In this document: in pieces, positions 58,497 through 64,000 of the stretch
How positions within the stretch are numbered: the stretch's first letter is position 1
Layout of the letters: every line of letters begins with the position of its first letter
NCBI RefSeq assembly: GCF_052118625.1
Contig: NZ_JBQKGW010000002.1
Coordinates: forward strand, 153,459 to 217,458
Direction: 5' to 3'
Length of the DNA: 64,000 nucleotides
Origin: Porcincola sp945869225
GTDB taxonomy: Bacteria > Bacillota > Clostridia > Lachnospirales > Lachnospiraceae
Notes under the pieces: generated by a model
The model's input: the letters and a program-made list of their open reading frames with translations, nothing else
The model's database searches: none
What the model was told of the DNA's origin: nothing
Translations under genes and position numbers: made by a program

Positions 58497-61172
58497 TCAA
58501 ATATCAAATACGCTTCTCACCTTCAGATCGTCCATATCTCCCTCAAGAATCTGAAGGGTGCGGCTGCCTTTCTCCATGTCGAAGAAGTTGTCGTCCAGCC
58601 GTACGTAACCGCCTGCACTATAGATCTCCACCGACTTTGCGTACGCTTCAGCTGTCACTGTGACCGTGCGGTCCTTCCTGTTGACATCAAGCTCCAGGTG
58701 CGGATCAGCAAAACGATAGTGCTTCGTCGGCACAAACAGAACGCTTCCCTGTGCCGTATCATCCGCAGTCAGATCGGCTCCGTCCGCTGCGCCTTGCGTC
58801 CCCTCTCCTTTCAGCAGTGCATAGTGCAGATGCACGGAGCGGATGTCAGCATCTGAAACATCGATGGTGTCGAACCACTCGCTTGAGAATGGTTTCACTT
58901 CCGCCTCAATACGTCCGCTTTTGAGAATGCAGCTCGACTCATCCCGCAGTTCCCATACAACCGTCCTCTTCTGCACATCCCAGGTCTCATTTGTCAGGCA
59001 AAGCCGCGCTGAATAGGTATGCGGTTCCGGTTCACTGATGCAGGTCAGTCCCTGAGATGCCATGCCGTTTTCCTCGCAGCTCAGCATGACCGGCGCAAAG
59101 AAACGCTTTGCATAGTACTGGAGTGCCTTCCAGCGATAATAGTAGTCTAAAGACGCCCAGGACGCGACCGGCCAGATGTCATTCAGCTGCCAGTAAATTG
59201 CACCCATGCATCTGTCATCGTTTCTGTTTCGTCTGAAATGCTCAACACCATACTTGATGGCCTCAGCCTGAAGCAGCTGTGATGCATAGAGCAGGTTTTC
59301 AAAAGTCTCCGGGTAGCGGTAATTCTGCGACAGGTACATCATGATCTTCCCGTTCGCACCTGCATTTCTCTGATGCATCTCCATCACATAAGAGAAAATG
59401 TTGCGGTCCTGAGGCTCCGTAAAGCTTTTCACCGTCGTCAGGCACGGGAAAGACTGAAATCCAAACTCTGACAGATAGCGGAACCGGAACTTCCGGTATT
59501 CCGTAAACGGGACACCGCCGTGCCAGACGTTCCAGTAATGGACATCTCCGCGGCTGGGATCGCTCGGATTGTCCAGCTTTCCGCCTGATGACGGAGAGGA
59601 CGGCCACCAGAAGGTGTCCGGGTCTTCCTCTTTCAGAATCTGCGGAATCACATATTCATTCTGAATCAGATAATCTGCCTTCGTGATGGCATTGCACTCG
59701 TAGCCACCGTCAAAGGTGAATCCTTCCATCTCGTTGTTGCAGCACCAGAGTCCCAGGCTCGCATGATGGCGGATCCGTCTGACATTCTGTCGGATTTCCT
59801 CCCGGATCTCGTCATAGAATGCCTCATCGGACGGATAGAACGCGCAGGCAAACATCAGATCTTCCCACACAACCAGGCCGTATTCATCACAGTAGTCGAA
59901 GAACCAGTCATCCGGATAGAAGCCGCCGCCCCAGACCCGGATCGCATTGAAGTGAGACTCTCTGCAGTATCCGAGCATGCGCTTCGTCCGCTCCGGCGAT
60001 CTCCTCGAAAGAATGTTGTCCTCCGGAATATAATCTGCCCCCATGGCGAAGAATGTCTGACCATTTGCCTCTGTGGCAAATGTTTCACCCCACTGATCTT
60101 TCTTTCTTCTCATCGTCATCGTGCGGAGGCCAATTCTCCTGGTCTGCCGTTCGATGACCTCTCCCTCTCTTCCAAGGAGACTGACCGTCACTGTGTAAAG
60201 GGGCTGGTCTCCAAGTCCGTTCGGCCACCAGAGCTGTGGACGCTCTACCTCGAACGGCTCACCGTTTTTCAGGCAGAAGACTTGTCCGTCCGGGGCTGTC
60301 AGTTCGATTCTGATCGATTTAGCATCGTCCCTGCCGCATATCTGATCGCTGCCGGTCTGCCCTGCGGCTTCACCACTTCCAGCGCTATCAATACCGTGTG
60401 ATACAGCTTTGCTGCTCCTCGCGGCACCAACACTGTGTGATGCAGCTGCGCAGCTGTCCGCACCATCAGTACTGGATGCTGATGTCTCTGCTTTCACCGT
60501 CAGCTGCACACGCACCCTGCCCGCCTTTGCCTGTGCAGCATGCTCCGAAGCGCCCATCGCCGCACTGCCATCCTCCAGCAGATGATTCTGGTGAATGCGC
60601 ACATCCGTGATTCTCTCATCATTCCAGCCAAGGAGGGTGACATCCTTCCAGATACCTTCATCAGGCAGTCTCGGGCCCCAGTCCCAGCCAAACATGCAGT
60701 GAGCCTTCCGGAGATACGAGAAACCCTTCATTGCTTCGATCGAGCCGCCAAGGTGATGTTCCTTGTCCCTCTGTGCAATCCACCTCGTCGGAGACTTGAT
60801 ACATACCTTCAGTTCATTTCCGCTCTCTAGGAGCAGACCTCTCACATCGAACTCGTAAGCCGTGTGCATATCCATCGTCAACCCGATCCACATCCCGTTC
60901 AGGTAGATGTCCGAGATGGTATCGACGCCATCAAAGCGAAGCACCTGATGAGCCCGACTCAGAAGCGCTGGATCTGCGTCAAACGCCTTCACGAAGGTAT
61001 AGTCCCCCTTCACAAGCTCCAGCGCCTTGTATTCATTATCCCTGTAGAAAGGATCCTCCATCTTGCCTGCATCCAGAAGGAAACTGTAGACAGATCCGGG
61101 AATTTTCCCCTCGGTCTTGTTTCCATCCGGTGCCAGCATGCTCCATGTTCCATCCAGTGTAAAGGTTTTCAT
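58497..61172 (-). CDS. Beta-mannosidase, glycoside hydrolase family 2
   Basis: Hydrolyses terminal beta-mannosides. The 891-residue intracellular protein has the GH2 layout: N-terminal sandwich (DGTWSMLAPDG start), the FGWDWGPRLPDEGIWKDV signature near residue 162, the TIM barrel with acid/base glutamate in LWCCNNEMEGF near residue 481 and nucleophile in YLSEFGFQSFP near residue 566. Residues 224-277 are an unusual Ser/Ala/Gly/Asp-rich low-complexity insertion in the second sandwich domain. ATG 61172 is preferred by family alignment, though AGGAGG lies 15 nt upstream, farther than usual. It follows fluC by 87 nt. Confidence 0.94.
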   Translation of the reverse strand: MKTFTLDGTWSMLAPDGNKTEGKIPGSVYSFLLDAGKMEDPFYRDNEYKALELVKGDYTFVKAFDADPALLSRAHQVLRFDGVDTISDIYLNGMWIGLTMDMHTAYEFDVRGLLLESGNELKVCIKSPTRWIAQRDKEHHLGGSIEAMKGFSYLRKAHCMFGWDWGPRLPDEGIWKDVTLLGWNDERITDVRIHQNHLLEDGSAAMGASEHAAQAKAGRVRVQLTVKAETSASSTDGADSCAAASHSVGAARSSKAVSHGIDSAGSGEAAGQTGSDQICGRDDAKSIRIELTAPDGQVFCLKNGEPFEVERPQLWWPNGLGDQPLYTVTVSLLGREGEVIERQTRRIGLRTMTMRRKKDQWGETFATEANGQTFFAMGADYIPEDNILSRRSPERTKRMLGYCRESHFNAIRVWGGGFYPDDWFFDYCDEYGLVVWEDLMFACAFYPSDEAFYDEIREEIRQNVRRIRHHASLGLWCCNNEMEGFTFDGGYECNAITKADYLIQNEYVIPQILKEEDPDTFWWPSSPSSGGKLDNPSDPSRGDVHYWNVWHGGVPFTEYRKFRFRYLSEFGFQSFPCLTTVKSFTEPQDRNIFSYVMEMHQRNAGANGKIMMYLSQNYRYPETFENLLYASQLLQAEAIKYGVEHFRRNRNDDRCMGAIYWQLNDIWPVASWASLDYYYRWKALQYYAKRFFAPVMLSCEENGMASQGLTCISEPEPHTYSARLCLTNETWDVQKRTVVWELRDESSCILKSGRIEAEVKPFSSEWFDTIDVSDADIRSVHLHYALLKGEGTQGAADGADLTADDTAQGSVLFVPTKHYRFADPHLELDVNRKDRTVTVTAEAYAKSVEIYSAGGYVRLDDNFFDMEKGSRTLQILEGDMDDLKVRSVFDI

Positions 61173-61259
61173 GTCGTAAACTCGCTGCCTCCTCAGCCCT
61201 TGACTATGCTTCACAATCATATCCATTCTACACGATGCAGCCTTTCCCGCATGCCTTTC

Positions 61260-61619
61260 TTACACAATATGCTCAGCTGCCGACACCGCCAGTATGCCAC
61301 AGGAAAGACTTAGAATGACATACAAAACTGCCACCCCATTTTGTCCCTTCGCCATCAGTGCCTCCGTCTCCAGCGCAAAGGAGGAAAATGTCGTAAACCC
61401 GCCGCAGATCCCGACTTTCAAAAACAACACCAGTCTTGGATTGAGTGAATTCTTCGTGGCAGCCGCCGCTACCAGACCGATAACGAAGGCGCCGATGACA
61501 TTGATCAGAAACGTCCTGAGCGGAAACCCATTCTCAGGGTTCATCGGAAGCAGACCCATCAGATAACGCAGCACTGCACCGGCCGCCCCTCCGACGGCAA
61601 CAATCAGACATTGAAGCAT
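61260..61619 (-). CDS. fluC: Fluoride ion channel
   Basis: A 119-residue membrane protein (also called CrcB) that exports fluoride as a dual-topology dimer. It has four transmembrane segments, the conserved GGAAGAVLRY near residue 11, the central FLINVIGAFVIGLVAA with the channel asparagine, and the GICGGFTTFSSFALE signature near residue 78 carrying the phenylalanine box. AAAGGATGAGAG precedes ATG. Only 28 nt separate it from nfo, too little for a fluoride riboswitch, so it is probably transcribed with nfo. Confidence 0.95.
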   Translation of the reverse strand: MLQCLIVAVGGAAGAVLRYLMGLLPMNPENGFPLRTFLINVIGAFVIGLVAAAATKNSLNPRLVLFLKVGICGGFTTFSSFALETEALMAKGQNGVAVLYVILSLSCGILAVSAAEHIV

Positions 61620-61647
61620 CTCTCATCCTTTCTTTCCACGATTTGTC

Positions 61648-62508
61648 TCATGCAGACTGCCACTCTTTCACCATTCTGATTTCCCGGATGTATCCGTCCC
61701 ATTCATTCGGTGTTTCCAGTACAAACGGTCTCCCTGACAGTGCCGGGTGACGCACGACGCGCCGAAGTGCTTCTAATCCGATGCAGCCTTGCCCCAGCTT
61801 CTCATGCCGGTCTTTGTGAGAACCGCACGGATTTTTGGAATCGTTCAGATGCACTGCCCGCAGATTCCGGAGACCTACCACCCGGTCAAATTCCGAAAGC
61901 ACGCCGTCCAGATCCCCAGCGATGTCATACCCTGCATCCCATACATGACAGGTATCAAAGCAGACCCCAACCTTCTCCCGCTTGTCCTCATCGATCCGGT
62001 CCAGAATCTCACGCAGCTGTTCAAATGTTCTGCCGATCTCCGTTCCCTTCCCTGCCATCGTCTCCAGCAGCACAACCGTACTCTGCCCCGGACTGATATA
62101 GCGGTTCATAACCTGCGCAATGCGATCCATGCAACTCTCCTGATCCTGCTTCAGCGAGTTCCCCGGATGGAAATTGAAGAAATTGCCCGGAAGCTGCTCC
62201 ATTTTCGCCAGATCATCTCGAAAGCACTCCTCCGCATATTCGCGTGCCCGCTCTTTATCTGAGCACAGATTCATGGTATATGGCGCGTGCGCTACAAGCT
62301 TCCCGAACCCATGCGCTTTCAGAAACCCCTCAAGCGCAGCCATATCGGCCGGTTCCGTTTTTTTCACCTGACCGCCCCGCGGATTGCGTGTGAAAAATGC
62401 GAATGTATTGCCGCCCATCGAAAGACATTCCCTGCCCATGGCCTCATATCCGTTCGATATGGATAAATGGCAGCCGATATATATCTTATCAGAATTGCCC
62501 TCTTCCAC
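61648..62508 (-). CDS. nfo: Endonuclease IV (AP endonuclease)
   Basis: Cleaves DNA at abasic sites in base excision repair. The 286-residue protein has all trinuclear zinc ligands: GCHLSISNG near residue 12, VAHAPYTMNL near residue 73, FNFHPGNS near residue 110, LLETMAGKG near residue 146, GVCFDTCHVWDAGYD near residue 181, and VHLNDSKNPCGSHKDRHEKLGQG near residue 216. The start is the GTG at 62508: AAAGGAG lies eight bases before it and no ATG is nearby; an in-frame TTG 33 nt upstream has no ribosome binding site. It follows the phosphatase gene by 53 nt. Confidence 0.93.
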   Translation of the reverse strand: MEEGNSDKIYIGCHLSISNGYEAMGRECLSMGGNTFAFFTRNPRGGQVKKTEPADMAALEGFLKAHGFGKLVAHAPYTMNLCSDKERAREYAEECFRDDLAKMEQLPGNFFNFHPGNSLKQDQESCMDRIAQVMNRYISPGQSTVVLLETMAGKGTEIGRTFEQLREILDRIDEDKREKVGVCFDTCHVWDAGYDIAGDLDGVLSEFDRVVGLRNLRAVHLNDSKNPCGSHKDRHEKLGQGCIGLEALRRVVRHPALSGRPFVLETPNEWDGYIREIRMVKEWQSA

Positions 62509-62561
62509 CTGCTTATCTCCTTTTTCAGATTCATTTATCAAGCTGCATTCAAGACGATCTG

Positions 62562-63026
62562 TCAGCGCCGTTTTGATTCAAAGTGCGCGAGCAGTCCCTC
62601 GCATCCTTCGATGATCTCATCCGCGCAGGCATCAAACCGCCGGGTATACCAGGGATCCTCGATCTTATGTTCCGGTCTGCCTGTATACTCCATCAGGTAA
62701 TGCAGCTTTCCCTCCGGATCGCCGCCGAGGATCCAGTTCATGTCGCTCAGATTCTCTTCATCCATTCCGATCAGCAAATCATATCGGTTATAGTCCGCCT
62801 TTCGAAGCTGGCGTGCTCTGTGATCGCCGATCGGAATGCCCTTTTTGCGAAGCGCCCGCTCCATCGGCGGATAGATCGGATTTCCGATCTCCTCCGTAGT
62901 TGCCGCTGCAGACTCAATCAGAAAATCTCCGGCAAGCCCACGGCGATTCACCATATCCTGAAGGATATACTGGGCTCCGACAGAGCGGCAAATATTGCCG
63001 TGGCAGACGAAAAGTATTTTTATCAT
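62562..63026 (-). CDS. Low-molecular-weight protein-tyrosine phosphatase
   Basis: A 154-residue cytosolic phosphatase with the catalytic loop VCHGNICRS at residues 7-15 (CX5R) and the general acid aspartate in KIEDPWYT near residue 123. Such enzymes dephosphorylate tyrosine kinases of capsule synthesis or small arginine phosphates; the substrate here is unknown. AGGAGGAAGG precedes ATG 63026. It is the first gene of the series phosphatase - nfo - fluC - GH2, all minus strand with short gaps. Confidence 0.93.
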   Translation of the reverse strand: MIKILFVCHGNICRSVGAQYILQDMVNRRGLAGDFLIESAAATTEEIGNPIYPPMERALRKKGIPIGDHRARQLRKADYNRYDLLIGMDEENLSDMNWILGGDPEGKLHYLMEYTGRPEHKIEDPWYTRRFDACADEIIEGCEGLLAHFESKRR

Positions 63027-63179
63027 ATAATATTTCCTTCCTCCTGATATTTCAGTTTATCATGATGCCGGAGACGACAAAAGACCTAGAAAGCATTTCA
63101 CACAATCGCATCTGCCTCCCGGGTCCTTCTGATCTATATGCTCCTTCTGGTCACATTCATCCAGTCTTTTTTTCTTCCC

Positions 63180-63370
63180 TTATCCAAATTTCACACTGCT
63201 CTCGATGCTGAAGCCCGTTCCGTTCAGCCGGTCAAGTTCCACTCGCGCGCTGTTTATCTCCGACAGTCTCCGCAATTCATTTTCCGCATCCTCCAGTCCC
63301 AGATGCGTGTAGGTGTTCATCGTTACGCTGATGTCCGAATGACCCATCAGGTACTGCAGCGGCTTCTTCG
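63180..63370 (-). pseudogene. C-terminal fragment of a tyrosine recombinase
   Basis: PKKPLQYLMGHSDISVTMNT (63370-63311) and YTHLGLEDAENEL match the C-terminal end of tyrosine integrases, including the HxxR-distal GH motif (LMGHSD) and the nucleophile tyrosine in NTYTH. The catalytic N-terminal part and most of the core are absent; the reading frame meets the binding-protein fragment at about 63361-63375. It is a remnant of a mobile element, not a working enzyme. Confidence 0.85.
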
Positions 63371-63901
63371 GCACAGACCGGTTCCGCAGATGCGGGGACA
63401 CAGGATGGCAGCGGCGATGTGACTGTGATCAAGGCGGCAACCACAGGTATGCCCAAGCCGTATGTATATCAGGACGAAAATGGAAATCTCACAGGATATG
63501 ATATTGAAGTTCTCCGCGCAGTCTTTGACCAGCTTCCTCAATACAAGCTGGAGTTTCAGACAGCTGAATTCGCATCTCTTTTCAGCGGTCTGGATGCAGG
63601 CACTTACGACATAGTAGTGAACAATATCAGCTACCAGAAAAAGCACGCCGAAATTTACTACTATTCTCTTCCCTACGGAGTAACTTCCAATGTCTTCATT
63701 CAGAGAGAGGACGACAAGCCGCTGACGTCACTTGCGGATGCTGCAGAGCGGGGATATAAGATTGAATCAGATGCTGGTTCCAATGTGTCGAATGCAATCG
63801 AGGCATGGAACGAGGAGAACCCGGATAAGCAGATCACATTGATATACAGCGATGCTGACCTTTCCGTATGGTTTGAACACATCGTGGATTCTGAGTTTTA
63901 A
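63353..63901 (+). pseudogene. Truncated amino-acid ABC binding protein (family 3)
   Basis: The frame from 63353 reads through a Ser/Ala/Gly linker (TAAASSAQTGSADAGTQDGS) into a family 3 binding-protein core: VTVIKAATTGMPKPYVYQDE, GYDIEVLRAVFDQLPQY and GLDAGTYDIVVNNISYQKK. There is no start codon or signal peptide, since the frame joins the integrase fragment, and a stop at 63899-63901 ends it after about 180 codons, where such proteins normally have 260 or more residues. Both ends are broken. A GTG at 63419 could start a shorter product, but it would not be exported. Confidence 0.82.
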
Positions 63902-63908
63902 GCCATTT

Positions 63909-64000
63909 GTACTAGTAACTACTGTCAAGGCTCTGAAAACAGCGTAAATTCAATACTTTTGAGGCTCAACTGCATTGCAAATCTCCGTTATTAGTAGTAC
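63909..64000. repeat. Imperfect inverted repeat at the window end
   Basis: GTACTAGTAA (63909-63918) and TTATTAGTAGTAC (63988-64000) are imperfect inverted repeats ending in GTAC. Between them on the minus strand is a 16-codon frame (63975-63925, MQLSLKSIEFTLFSEP) with GGAG seven bases upstream. It could be the edge of an insertion sequence or a small MITE, cut by the window end. Confidence 0.35.

Noticed and set aside
61173..61259. Fluoride riboswitch for fluC
   Set aside because: Only 28 nt lie between nfo and fluC, and no GG-GATGG-type pseudoknot is visible upstream of nfo or in the 87-nt gap after fluC.

Overview
The window looks like a chromosomal segment of a moderately GC-rich Gram-positive anaerobe, most likely a member of the Lachnospiraceae (Clostridia, Bacillota). 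The basis is gene content and order: an archaeal/eukaryotic-type ProRS, the ispF - cysS - mrnC - rlmB neighbourhood, butyrate kinase, single-chain clostridial PurL, DUF4317 and DUF402 proteins, type III pantothenate kinase, strong AGGAGG ribosome binding sites and TTGACA-17-TATAAT promoters. The species cannot be named from sequence alone. Most genes lie on the minus strand.

Layout. 0.1-8 kb: proS, galT, a DUF402 protein and a secreted protein on the plus strand, a PAP2 phosphatase, and a GH42 beta-galactosidase that fits GalT in galactoside use. 8.2-16 kb: a small operon of three membrane proteins (two too short for ordinary gene calling), tRNA-Thr, then secG, trkA, rlmB, mrnC, cysS, an acetyltransferase, ispF and DUF4317. 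16-23 kb: lon behind a CIRCE-like operator, asnB, butyrate kinase with a zinc-ribbon protein. 23-25.7 kb: plus-strand genes including a catalytically dead Y1-transposase-like protein, a lipoprotein, tRNA-Val and tRNA-Met. 25.9-35 kb: a giant CapA-like membrane protein, purL, a zinc-ribbon membrane protein and a secreted protein. 35-41 kb: an MGMT-family protein, a coiled-coil HTH protein, aminopeptidase P, coaX, an Mrp ATPase and an MBL-fold hydrolase. 41-47.6 kb: a complete five-gene oligopeptide/nickel-type ABC transporter and a secreted Ig-like protein. 47.6-52 kb: trpS, an AI-2E family transporter and an 8-oxoguanine-deaminase-like amidohydrolase. 52-61 kb: an arabinoside locus (GH51, two permeases, binding protein, divergent LacI regulator) and a GH2 beta-mannosidase. 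61-64 kb: fluC, nfo, a low-molecular-weight tyrosine phosphatase and a scar of gene fragments.

The most unusual content is non-coding. Two elements of about 175 nt (35131-35309 on plus, 47739-47912 on minus) align almost without gaps, have paired ends (ATAAGTCC / GGACTTAT), and keep the same multi-branched fold while the bases of several stems change in compensatory fashion; one 47-nt arm has almost wholly different sequence but the same shape. Each is followed by a partial copy. This looks like a structured RNA or a mobile structured element that I do not recognise. A second, unrelated dispersed repeat occurs three times (16.2, 19.15 and 25.8 kb), each time 10-17 nt beyond the T-tract of an intrinsic terminator and in the same orientation relative to it. 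The lon control region combines a CIRCE-like operator, a near-consensus promoter and two related inverted repeats.

How the parts work together: GH42 with GalT, and GH51 with its ABC importer, LacI regulator and GH2, suggest a plant- or host-glycan-degrading lifestyle with sugar import. The remainder is mainly translation, protein quality control, nucleotide and cofactor synthesis.
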